Shown here one piece after another: positions 20,872 through 28,969 of a stretch of 64,000 nt of DNA. The notes under the pieces were generated by a model, which saw only the letters and a list, made by a program, of their open reading frames with translations, was not told where the DNA came from and ran no database searches. The stretch's first letter is position 1; each line of letters opens with the position of its first letter. The stretch lies in contig CAVRTM010000006.1 of assembly GCA_963724015.1 (NCBI GenBank), positions 1-64,000 on the forward strand, in the 5' to 3' direction. Origin of the DNA: CAVRTM01 sp963724015 (lineage in GTDB: Bacteria; Actinomycetota; Actinomycetes; Actinomycetales; Dermatophilaceae). Position numbers and translations under genes: made by a program.

Positions 20872-20877
20872 TAGTCT
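20872..20877 (+). promoter_or_regulatory. minus-10 box upstream of the GAF-ANTAR gene
   Basis: TAGTCT lies 48 nt before the ATG at 20926, so the leader would be about 40 nt. No minus-35 is obvious. Confidence 0.4.
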
Positions 20878-20925
20878 GCCGAGGACAGCTCCCGCCAGGG
20901 TTCCCCGTCCTCTGATGGAGCCACG

Positions 20926-21687
20926 ATGACCCAGCCAGACCCGCTGGCCGACGACCTTCAGCTGCGTTTCGCCGCCGTTTCGGCCCTGCAGGCGAGCCTG
21001 CTGGAGTCCAGCACGGTGGAGACGTTCCTGCAGACCGTGGTCGACCGGGCCGGCGAGCACGTCGCCGAGCACGCCGCCTGCACCCTGACGATGCTGCGTC
21101 AGGGCCGCTTCCTGACCGTCGCCAGCACGGATCCCGGGGCCACCGAGGCCGACCAGGTGGAGTACGCGACCGACTCGGGGCCGTGCGTCGAGGCAGCACG
21201 CCGCGGTGTGGAGACCGTCGTGCCGGACCTGAAGGCCGACGACCGGTGGCCCGAGTGGTCCGCCGCGTCGCTGCGGCTGGGCTTCCGCTCGGCGGCCGCC
21301 GCACCCGCCGACACCGGCGACGGCGCCCAGCTGGCGATCAACCTCTACGGCCGCGAGCTGGACGCGTTCGGTGAGCCGGAGATGGCGCGGGCCCGCATCT
21401 ACGTCGACGAGGCGGCGCGTGCGCTGCGGCTGTGCCTCCTGCTGGCCGAGCAGACCGAGAGGGCGCAGCACCTGCAGACCGCGATGGCCTCGCGCAGCAC
21501 CATCGACCAGGCCCTCGGCGTCATCATGGGCCAGAACCGCATCTCCCGCGACGAGGCGTTCGCCATCCTGCGGGCAGCGTCCCAGCACCGCAACGTCAAG
21601 CTGCGCGAGGTCGCGGCACTCCTGATCGAGAACCTCACCGGCCACGCGGCCGCCGAGCCGCCGCGGTTCGGCGGGTCCGACCGATAG
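20926..21687 (+). CDS. GAF and ANTAR domain antitermination regulator
   Basis: The 253-residue protein has a GAF sensor domain (about 20-165, with TDSGPCVEAARRG) linked to a C-terminal ANTAR RNA-binding domain (about 175-235). The latter contains MASRSTIDQALGVIMGQNR and DEAFAILRAASQHRNVKLREVA, which match the ANTAR helix pattern. ANTAR proteins bind paired hexaloop hairpins in nascent RNA and prevent termination. This GAF-ANTAR type is abundant in actinobacteria; its ligand is unknown. Whether its RNA target lies in this window could not be decided by eye. Confidence 0.88.
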   Translation: MTQPDPLADDLQLRFAAVSALQASLLESSTVETFLQTVVDRAGEHVAEHAACTLTMLRQGRFLTVASTDPGATEADQVEYATDSGPCVEAARRGVETVVPDLKADDRWPEWSAASLRLGFRSAAAAPADTGDGAQLAINLYGRELDAFGEPEMARARIYVDEAARALRLCLLLAEQTERAQHLQTAMASRSTIDQALGVIMGQNRISRDEAFAILRAASQHRNVKLREVAALLIENLTGHAAAEPPRFGGSDR

Positions 21688-21823
21688 CCGCTCGTACGAC
21701 GCGGCCGTCAGCCCCCGACGCCGGTCACCGCCACGTTGGTCAACGCCAGGCCGGCGCAGCGGACACTATCCCTGTTCAGTGGGCGCTTCGGAGGAGAACG
21801 CCAGACACCGTGGAGGCCCAGCG

Positions 21824-22933
21824 ATGACCACCGAGCACGAGCGCCCCGCCGCCGGCGCGGCGGCCTGGAGCCCGCAGGCCCTCCTCGCCGAGACGATCGC
21901 GGGCATCGGGCCGGTCTCCACCGGCGCCCGCACGGACGCCCAGGCGCTGCACGCGAGGCTGACCACCCCGCCGGGGGCTCTCGGCCGGCTCGAGGACCTC
22001 GGCATCCGGCTGGCCGGCATGTACGACGCGTGCCCGCCCCCGCTGCCGGAGCCTGTCGCGGTGGCGGTCTTCGCGGCCGACCACGGCGTGCACGCCCAGG
22101 GGGTGTCGCCCTGGCCGCAGGAGGTCACGGCACAGATGGTCGGCAACCTGGCTGCCGGGGGGGCGGTGGTCTGCGCGCTGGCCCGGCAGGTCGGGGCGAC
22201 CGTCCGGGTCGTCGACGTCGGCGTCGCCGTGGACCTGCCGGACACCCTGGCGGTGTGGGCGCGCAAGGTGGCCCACGGGACCGCCGACATGACCGCAGGG
22301 CCCGCGATGAGCCCGGCCGAGGTGACCCAGGCCGTGGAGGTGGGCATCACGGTGGCGCACGACCTGGTCGACGACGGCGCCCGGCTGCTCGTCACCGGTG
22401 ACATGGGCATCGCGAACACCACGGCCTCCGCCGCCCTCATCAGCGCCCTCACCGGCCTGGACCCGGCCGCCGTGACCGGTCGCGGCACGGGGCTCGACGA
22501 CGCCGGCCTGGCGCACAAGGTCGCGGTCGTCCGGCAGGCGCTCGCCGTCAACCACGCCGGCCCCGGGGAGCCGCTACGGGTGCTGGCGGCCGTCGGCGGC
22601 CTCGAGCACGCCGCGCTCACCGGCTTCCTGCTGGGCGCCGCTGAGCGGCACACGCCCGTCGTGCTCGACGGGGTGATCGCCGTCTCGGCGGCCCTGGTCG
22701 CCCGGGCCCTGGCGCCCGCCGCCGTGGGCTACTGGGTCGCGGGGCACCGCTCCGCCGAGCCCGGTGCGTCCGCCGCCCTCGACCACTTGGGGCTCAGGCC
22801 GTTGGTCGACCTCGAGCTGCGCCTGGGAGAGGGCTCCGGCGCGGTCCTCGCGGTGCCGCTGGTGCAGGCGGCCGCCCGGGTCCTGCGCGAGGTGGCGACT
22901 TTCGACTCGGCCGGCGTGACCGACAAGAGCTGA
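21824..22933 (+). CDS. cobT: nicotinate-nucleotide--dimethylbenzimidazole phosphoribosyltransferase
   Basis: CobT activates dimethylbenzimidazole to alpha-ribazole phosphate for the lower ligand of cobalamin. The protein has 369 residues. Visible are TTPPGALGRLEDLGIRLA near the N-terminus, FAADHGVHAQGVSPWPQEVT, ITGDMGIANTT-like TGDMGIANTTASAAL, VGRGTGLDD-like TGRGTGLDDAGLAHK, and the C-terminal YWVAGHRSAEPGA and RLGEGSGAVLAVPLVQAA. The ATG at 21824 has GTGGAGG 7 nt upstream. It is an isolated gene: no other cobalamin gene lies nearby and I found no B12 riboswitch in the leader. It converges with the AMIN-like gene 25 bp downstream. Confidence 0.92.
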   Translation: MTTEHERPAAGAAAWSPQALLAETIAGIGPVSTGARTDAQALHARLTTPPGALGRLEDLGIRLAGMYDACPPPLPEPVAVAVFAADHGVHAQGVSPWPQEVTAQMVGNLAAGGAVVCALARQVGATVRVVDVGVAVDLPDTLAVWARKVAHGTADMTAGPAMSPAEVTQAVEVGITVAHDLVDDGARLLVTGDMGIANTTASAALISALTGLDPAAVTGRGTGLDDAGLAHKVAVVRQALAVNHAGPGEPLRVLAAVGGLEHAALTGFLLGAAERHTPVVLDGVIAVSAALVARALAPAAVGYWVAGHRSAEPGASAALDHLGLRPLVDLELRLGEGSGAVLAVPLVQAAARVLREVATFDSAGVTDKS

Positions 22934-22958
22934 CCGCCTGTGTCGGTCAGCGGGCAGC

Positions 22959-23848
22959 TCACGGCTCCAGGCAGGTGGGGATCGAGTCGACCCGCCCCGC
23001 GGGGTGCTCCGTGTGCCCGGAAGGGTCGTAGATCTTCACGGCATCGACGGTGGACAGCTGCCGCAGCGACGGCTGGATCTGCCCGGCGACCGTCACGGTC
23101 GACCCGCCGCTGTCGCACCCGCCGACGAGCTGCACCCGCGCGACGCCCGCGGTGACGCGCAGCCCGCGGTAGCCCGTCGAGCCGGACAGCAGCAGCCGCA
23201 GGCCGTCGGCGTGCTCCCCAGGGAGCGGACCGGCGAAGATGCGGTCCATCACCCCGGTCGCAGGCGAGCCCGGCGGCACCGGCCGTCGTACCGGCACGAA
23301 GAACGGCGGGGTGTTGGCGGCGAACCGGTCCTGGTCGAGGAACCAGACCTTGCGCGAGACGGTGGGGAAGGCTGCGCGGATGTCGATCACGACCCGGCCG
23401 GGGTTCTTCCGGGTCGAGACCGTGAACGGCTGCCGGCGCGCCAGCCCGATGCCGTACGTCGTGACCGCCTCGAAGTCCCCGGCCCGCACGACGGTCATCA
23501 CGTTCGGCAGCGCGAAGGCGACGCGCCCGGGGGCCGTGGACCGGCCGGCGGCGTCGTGCGCCTGCGCCGGCTCCAGGCGGACCTCGAGGATGGCCTGCCC
23601 GGCGATGCGGACGGGCTGCCCGGACGCGTCCCCGACCAGGCTCTTGACGTACGACGCCCGACGGCCGGCGGGCACGCCGCCGCGGAAGTCGAAGACCACC
23701 CGGTCGTACCCCGGGTGGTGCGCCGCGCGGATCCCGACCAGCGTCGGGGCCGCTGCCGGAGCCGCGACTGCGACCGCGACGGTGGGAACGGTGCAGACGG
23801 CGGCCAGCAGGGCAGATGACCAGACGACCGACGACGGTTGATGGCCAT
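22959..23848 (-). CDS. secreted AMIN-like domain protein (one frame break in signal peptide)
   Basis: The corrected protein is about 296 residues. It has a signal peptide followed by AMIN-like beta-sandwich sequences: HHPGYDRVVFDFRGG, VRIAGQAILEVRLEPA, FEAVTTYGIGLARRQPF and RKNPGRVVIDI. AMIN domains localise envelope proteins by binding peptidoglycan or other cell-wall glycans; secreted single-domain versions like this are common in actinobacteria and of unknown function. The second half contains DRIFAGPLPGE and a Cys-bounded C-terminus (GGCDSGG, SIPTC). The ATG at 23846-23848 has GAGAGG upstream. The frame shifts within the first ten codons, best explained by one missing base. Confidence 0.75.
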
Positions 23849-23946
23849 GGTGGTACCTCTCTCACGCTCGCCGTGTGCGGCACGGCGAGCATCCCGCCGC
23901 GCCCGGCGACCCGTCAGTGCCCAAGGTCCCCGGTGCTCGGCAGCTC

Positions 23947-24738
23947 TCAGGCGCGCTCCTCGGCCACCGAGTTGCCACCGTCCACGACGAGGCACTGGCC
24001 GGTGACGTAGGAGGCACCGGGGGAGACGAGGAAGGCGACCACAGCCGCCACCTCATCCGGTGTGGCACTGCGCCCCATGGGGGTTCGCAGGCCCTGGTTG
24101 TGCTCGTGCGGTGTCTGGGAGCCGGTGGCGACCCAGCCCGGCGCCACCGCGTTGACCGTCGTGCCCCGCGGCGCGAGGTCGACCGCCAGCGACCGCGACA
24201 GACCCACCATGGCGGCCTTCGCCGCGGCGTAGACCGGGTCGGCCCGCATCGCCATCACGGGCCCGGTCACGCTGGAGACCATGACCACGCGGCCCCATCC
24301 GGGCGTCATGGCCGGCACGGCTGCGCGGGTGACCAGGAAGGCGGTGTCGAGGTTGCGCTGCAGACCGGCGTGCCAGGTCCGCAGCGACATCTGCTCCAGC
24401 ACGCCGTCCTCGGGCTGCGGCCCGGCCACGGACGTCATCCCCGCGTTGTTCACGACGACGTCGAGGCGCCCCCAACGTGCGGTCGCGGCGTCGACCGTCC
24501 GCTGCGCGGAGGCGGGGTCGGTGAGGTCAGCGGCCACCCCGTCGGCATCGGCTCCCGATGCCCGCAGCTCGCCAGCACGCTCACCCGCACGATCGGTCGT
24601 CGCGGTGACCATCACGGCGGCTCCCATGGCGGCGAGCAGCCGCGCCGTCGCGAAGCCGATCCCGGTCGGGCTGCCGGCACCGGTGACCAGCGCCACCCGA
24701 CCAGTGAGGTCGAACGGCGCCGCCAGGGCTGCACTCAT
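23947..24738 (-). CDS. short-chain dehydrogenase/reductase
   Basis: A classical SDR of 263 residues: cofactor motif TGAGSPTGIGFATARL at about 17-32 (TGxxxGxG), NNAG, catalytic Ser in VMVSSVTG and YAAAK for the Tyr-x-x-x-Lys pair, and a C-terminus ASYVTGQCLVVDGGNS typical of 3-oxoacyl-ACP reductase-like members. It reduces or oxidises a carbonyl or hydroxyl with NAD(P)H; substrate unknown. It ends 98 bp before the AMIN-like gene start, so they may share a transcript. It is divergent from the secreted protein at 24964, with a palindromic site between. Confidence 0.88.
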   Translation of the reverse strand: MSAALAAPFDLTGRVALVTGAGSPTGIGFATARLLAAMGAAVMVTATTDRAGERAGELRASGADADGVAADLTDPASAQRTVDAATARWGRLDVVVNNAGMTSVAGPQPEDGVLEQMSLRTWHAGLQRNLDTAFLVTRAAVPAMTPGWGRVVMVSSVTGPVMAMRADPVYAAAKAAMVGLSRSLAVDLAPRGTTVNAVAPGWVATGSQTPHEHNQGLRTPMGRSATPDEVAAVVAFLVSPGASYVTGQCLVVDGGNSVAEERA

Positions 24739-24872
24739 GAAGGGGGCCTTTCCGTGTCCACGCACCCGGGTCGATCGATCCGGGTGCATCATGCGTGTTC
24801 GAAAACCATTGTGCCGCAGTCATATCCGGTCGTCGGGGCCTGACGCGTCCCGTCGTACCGCATCGTGTGACC

Positions 24873-24884
24873 AGTCAATTGACT
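24873..24884. promoter_or_regulatory. 12-bp perfect palindrome, candidate operator
   Basis: AGTCAATTGACT is a perfect inverted repeat in an unusually AT-rich patch of the divergent region between the SDR gene and the secreted protein gene. It resembles binding sites of TetR- or MarR-type repressors, none of which is encoded next to it. Confidence 0.4.
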
Positions 24885-24963
24885 AGTGCCGATGCTGTAT
24901 TGACCACCCCTGGCACGCGGCGCACTCTATGCGGAACGTTTGTCGCCGTCCCAGGGGGTACTC

Positions 24964-26793
24964 ATGGTCCAGCGCACTGTCCGTCGCACGTCGGTCCGGG
25001 CCAGGGGTCTCGCCCTCATGGTCACCGTGCTCGCCCTCGGAGGCAGCTGGCTGGTCGCGCCGACAACGGCCCAGTCCGCCGCCGTCGCGGTCGGCTACCG
25101 CGACTTCTCCTACTCCACCTCGATCACGGCGCCGACCGGGCAGAAGCCCGAGAGCAAGCTCTGGTACAACGACGGCACCTGGTGGGGCGTCCTCTGGAAC
25201 GCGAGCGTCTCGCCCAAGCGGCTCGAGATCTACCGGTTCAACCTGTCCACGCAGGCCACCAACGCGTGGACGCCGACGGGCACGGTCGTCGACTCGCGAA
25301 GGAACGCCGAGGCCGACGTCCTCTGGAGCGGCGGCAAGCTCTACGTGCTCACCCACATGAAGGACACCGACACCTCGGCGACGGACCTGGGCCTGAAGTT
25401 CCAGCGGTTCGGCTACAGCACGACGAGCAAGAAATATGCCTTCGAGGTCAGCAAGACGGTGGTGAACAAGAAGGCGGAGGCGGCGGTGCTCGACCGGGAC
25501 AGCACCGGCAAGCTGTGGGTGACCTACACCACCGAGAACACGTCCGGCGGCCGTGAGGTCCGCGTCGCCCACAGCACGACCAGCGACACCACCTGGGTCA
25601 CGCCCTACGTGCTGCCCGCCCCGGGTGCCAACAACCTCAGCCTCGACGACATCGCCACCCTCGTGGCCTACAAGGACCCGCGCGAGGCGAGCACGGCGCC
25701 GCGCAGGATCGGCGTGCTCTGGAGCAACGAGAGCGCCGGGACGGCCAACGGGCTGTACTTCGCCAGCCACAAGGACGGGTCGGATGACAGCACCGCCTCG
25801 TGGGCGGGCGTGAAGCTGTGCTCCAGCACGCTCTGCCCGGATGACCACCTCAACATCAAGTCCATCGACGCCGACGCCAGCGGCAACGTCTACGCCGCGG
25901 TCAAGACCTCCAAGAACGACGCCTCCAGTCCCAACCCGGCGGACCCGCTCATCGTCGTCTACCGGCTCAGCAGCACCGGCTGGACCAGCAGCACCGCCTG
26001 GCGGGTCCAGGACGACGTGACGCGGGTGATCATCCTGCTGGACTCGACCAACCACCGCGCGCACCTGTTCGGCGCCGGCCCGTGCTGCAGCGGCGGCACG
26101 GTCTACACCAAGAACGCCCCGCTGGGCACGCTGGCGTTCCCCACGGGGATCGGCACGCCGTTCATCAAGAGCTCGCAGGACCCGAAGATCAACAACGTCA
26201 CCTCGACCAAGCAGACGGTCAACAGCACCACCGGGCTGCTGGTGGCGGCGAGCGATGACAGCACCCGCTTCTACGTGCACAACTTCCTCGCGCTCCCCGG
26301 CGCCGCCACCACCGCCACCCTCGGCGCCACCGCGGACACCTACGTGGACAGTGCCAACCCGACGAAGGTGTTCGGCACCGGGACCGCAGCCTGGGTGGAC
26401 AACAGCCCGGTGAACACCGGCTACCTGAAGTTCGACCTGTCGCCGTACGCCGGCAGGACGATCACCGCGGCGACGCTGAAGGTGCGGACGACGTCCAGCA
26501 CCTCCGCCGGCTCCACGGGCACGACGACGGTCAGGCAGGTGAGTGACGACTCCTGGACCGAGGGCACGCTCACCTACAACACCCGCAAGGCGCTCGGGAC
26601 CACGACGATCGGATCCCTGGCGGCACCGTCGAGCAGCAGCAGCAGCTACTCCATCACCCTGACGCCGGGCGCCCTGCAGGGCGACGTCGGCAGCGCGCTC
26701 TCGCTCGGCCTGACCACCACGAGCAGCGACGGGCTCGGGCTGGGCACCCGGGAGGCAGCTGCGGGCGCGAGCCTGCAGCTGACCTTCAAGTGA
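24964..26793 (+). CDS. secreted protein with C-terminal DNRLRE/CBM96-like domain
   Basis: The 609-residue exported protein has a signal peptide cleaved near AQSAAVAV. Residues about 45-430 contain repeated short beta-strand units (WYNDGTWWGVLWN, ADVLWSGGKLYVL, IGVLWSNESAGTANGLYF) suggesting a beta-propeller. The last 170 residues match the DNRLRE (CBM96) pattern: ATADTYVDSANPTKVFGTG, NTGYLKFDLSPYAG, SWTEGTLTYNTRKALG. DNRLRE domains bind algal or plant-type polysaccharides or occur in surface proteins. ATG at 24964 has GGGGG upstream. It overlaps the next gene by GTGA, so both are exported together. Enzymatic activity is not evident. Confidence 0.78.
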   Translation: MVQRTVRRTSVRARGLALMVTVLALGGSWLVAPTTAQSAAVAVGYRDFSYSTSITAPTGQKPESKLWYNDGTWWGVLWNASVSPKRLEIYRFNLSTQATNAWTPTGTVVDSRRNAEADVLWSGGKLYVLTHMKDTDTSATDLGLKFQRFGYSTTSKKYAFEVSKTVVNKKAEAAVLDRDSTGKLWVTYTTENTSGGREVRVAHSTTSDTTWVTPYVLPAPGANNLSLDDIATLVAYKDPREASTAPRRIGVLWSNESAGTANGLYFASHKDGSDDSTASWAGVKLCSSTLCPDDHLNIKSIDADASGNVYAAVKTSKNDASSPNPADPLIVVYRLSSTGWTSSTAWRVQDDVTRVIILLDSTNHRAHLFGAGPCCSGGTVYTKNAPLGTLAFPTGIGTPFIKSSQDPKINNVTSTKQTVNSTTGLLVAASDDSTRFYVHNFLALPGAATTATLGATADTYVDSANPTKVFGTGTAAWVDNSPVNTGYLKFDLSPYAGRTITAATLKVRTTSSTSAGSTGTTTVRQVSDDSWTEGTLTYNTRKALGTTTIGSLAAPSSSSSSYSITLTPGALQGDVGSALSLGLTTTSSDGLGLGTREAAAGASLQLTFK

Positions 26794-27587
26794 CCTCGCC
26801 GAGACGTGCTGCCCTCGTGGCAGCCACCGTGATGGCGTTCGCCGCGGTGCCCGGCACGGCCAGCGCGCGGCCCGTGCCGACCCAGGCGAGAGCCGGCCCG
26901 AGCGTGGGCCTGGCACCGGCGGTCGGGGCTGCAGTGACGGGGGCTGCCGGTCTCGCTGGTCGTGCCGGTGCGGACGGGGTCGCCAGCTCGTGCCGCACGG
27001 TGGGCTTCACACCCCGTTCGGTGGTGGTCGGGGTGACTCCCGCGTCGGCGACGTTCCGCGTCACCGCGTCCCGGTGCACGCTGCGGCACTGGGAGCTCTC
27101 GCTCGGACCGTATGACTACTACACCTACCTGCAGTCGCCCCGCGCCTCGGTCGGGCCGGTGCGTAACTCCGCGGCCGGCCCCAAGGACGTCATCGTCGAC
27201 ACGTGCAACGATGAGTTCGACTGCACCTCAACACTCTTGGGGAAGTCCTTCACGGTGAAGCGGCGGACCACCTGGCAGACCTCGTCGGTCAACGCGACGC
27301 CGGAGCCCGCCCGCCGGGGTTCCACGATCGCGCTGCGGGGCCGGCTCCTGATCGTCAACTGGGACGCCCGGCGCTATGTCGGCTATGGGGGGCGCAAGGT
27401 GGCCGTGGAGTTCCGCACCCCCACGGGCAGCTACAGCAAGGTCAAGACGGCCACCACGGACATCAACGGATGGGTCCGCACCACGGTGACCGCCACCCGG
27501 ACGGGCGTGTGGCGGGTCCGCTACGGCGGGAACGCCCTGGCCGGGGCGGCCACGGCCGTCGGTGACACCGTCGCGGTCGTGCCGTGA
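26790..27587 (+). CDS. secreted protein of unknown function, Ig-like C-terminal segment
   Basis: A 265-residue protein with an N-terminal signal peptide (LVAATVMAFAAVPGTASA). Its C-terminal third (YGGRKVAVEFRTPTGSY, followed by INGWVRTTVTATRTGVWRVRYGGN) is a repeat type found in many actinobacterial surface proteins and likely Ig-like. Four Cys residues (SSCRTVG, SRCTLRH, DTCNDEFDC) could form disulfides. The GTG start overlaps the upstream stop, so translation is coupled. Family and function unknown. Confidence 0.7.
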   Translation: MTSPRRAALVAATVMAFAAVPGTASARPVPTQARAGPSVGLAPAVGAAVTGAAGLAGRAGADGVASSCRTVGFTPRSVVVGVTPASATFRVTASRCTLRHWELSLGPYDYYTYLQSPRASVGPVRNSAAGPKDVIVDTCNDEFDCTSTLLGKSFTVKRRTTWQTSSVNATPEPARRGSTIALRGRLLIVNWDARRYVGYGGRKVAVEFRTPTGSYSKVKTATTDINGWVRTTVTATRTGVWRVRYGGNALAGAATAVGDTVAVVP

Positions 27588-27701
27588 CCGGGTGCGACGG
27601 TCCGGGTGCGGCTACGCACTTTGCGCGATGACAGTCCCCCTCAACCACTCGCAGACTGAACGACCTGTCCTCGTACCCGCGCCCGGCCCGGAGGATCCCC
27701 C

Positions 27702-28823
27702 ATGGTCCGTGCTGACCGCTTTGTCGCCGTCACGGCGCTGGGGCTGGCCTTGCTCTCCTGCCTGATGTCGGTGTCCGTCACCGCCGCTGAGCCACGACCA
27801 GCCCTCGCCGGCGCACGACCGGGGGCGTCCGGCGCTGCTGGCCTGGCGACAGCGTCCGTTCCGGGCACGGTGGCGCCGGCCGTGCCCTCGGCCCTGGCGT
27901 TCCCCGGCCGGGCCAAGGGCGTCGCGCTCTATGACTTCCTGGAGTTCTGGGGCGACGACGCAGCCGGCATGCGTACGGCCTTCGGTGAGCTCCACGCGGC
28001 GGGCGTGACGTGGGCCCGCCTCCACCTCGCCTACGGACCGCGCGCGAGCACCCGGCTCGCGGCGGCGGCCTCCGCCGCGAAAGCACATGGCGTACGGCTG
28101 GTCGTGGTGCTGCACAAGCCGCCGCCGTTCAAGGACCTGGGCACCGCTGCCGACCGCGCGGCATACCGGGCCTGGGTGGCGGCAACGGTGCGACGGTTCA
28201 AGGCCTCGGTGCGCTACTGGGAGGTCATGGGCGAGCCCAACCTGCGTTACACCTGGAACATCGACAACCGCGCGGGCAGCAACCAGGCGTCCTACGCAGC
28301 CTCCGTCCGGCGCTACGTGACGCTGCTCAAGGACGGCTACACCACGATCAAGCGCACCGACCCCGGGGCGGTGGTGCTCTTCGGCGGGCTGTCGGAGTCC
28401 ACCGTCGAGCGTTACCTCGACGTGCTGCTCACCACCGACGCCTACCGGTACTTCGACATCATGTCCTTCCACCCCTACGGCCGCACCCCCGACCTCGTGC
28501 TGTCCCGGTTCGCCGCGATGCGGGCCAAGATGAGGTCCAAGCCCGGATACGCCTCGAAGCCGTTGTGGATGACCGAGTTCGGCTTCAACACCTCCTGGAG
28601 CAACAAGCCCGGGTTCGTGACCAGCGAGGCCCTGAAGGGGCAGTACCTCACCCAGTCCATGAAGCGGCTCGCGGCCGCAGGGGCGGCAGCGCCTGTCTTC
28701 GGCTTCACCCTGAACGGCAACAACCACCTCAACCCCGGCTTCGGCCTCATCACCATGGACAAGAGCGCGCGCAAGCCACACCGGCTCCCCGCCTTCACCG
28801 CCCTGCGCAACCTCCGGCTGTAG
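27702..28823 (+). CDS. secreted glycoside hydrolase, clan GH-A TIM barrel
   Basis: The 373-residue protein has a signal peptide (about 1-29) and a disordered Ala/Gly segment, then a TIM barrel. Likely catalytic residues are the acid/base Glu in YWEVMGEPN and the nucleophile Glu in PLWMTEFGFNTSW, with FHPYGRT and the final GFTLNGNNHLNPGFGL between barrel strands. This resembles GH39/GH5-like families; the substrate (xylan, glucan, exopolysaccharide) is not clear. GGAGG precedes the ATG. It follows two other secreted-protein genes on the same strand, 114 bp away, and may act on the same external polymer. Confidence 0.78.
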   Translation: MVRADRFVAVTALGLALLSCLMSVSVTAAEPRPALAGARPGASGAAGLATASVPGTVAPAVPSALAFPGRAKGVALYDFLEFWGDDAAGMRTAFGELHAAGVTWARLHLAYGPRASTRLAAAASAAKAHGVRLVVVLHKPPPFKDLGTAADRAAYRAWVAATVRRFKASVRYWEVMGEPNLRYTWNIDNRAGSNQASYAASVRRYVTLLKDGYTTIKRTDPGAVVLFGGLSESTVERYLDVLLTTDAYRYFDIMSFHPYGRTPDLVLSRFAAMRAKMRSKPGYASKPLWMTEFGFNTSWSNKPGFVTSEALKGQYLTQSMKRLAAAGAAAPVFGFTLNGNNHLNPGFGLITMDKSARKPHRLPAFTALRNLRL

Positions 28824-28911
28824 CGACGGGCGCCTGTCCCTCGCGGACAGGCCACCTCACCGTCGCCCGCGTGCCCAGGGCGGCACGATGGCCGCGAGCG
28901 CCGAGGTCACC

Positions 28912-28917
28912 TAGGCT
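28912..28917 (+). promoter_or_regulatory. minus-10 box upstream of the SpoIIE-type phosphatase
   Basis: TAGGCT lies 52 nt before the GTG at 28970; the leader carries the strong ribosome binding site GGAGGAGGGG. Confidence 0.45.
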
Positions 28918-28969
28918 GACCCGGGCAGTCTGCCAACGGCAGGACGGCGATGAGGGGAGGAGGGGACAC

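Noticed and set aside
21700..21823. Cobalamin riboswitch upstream of cobT
   Set aside because: No B12 box or matching helices were seen in the short leader.
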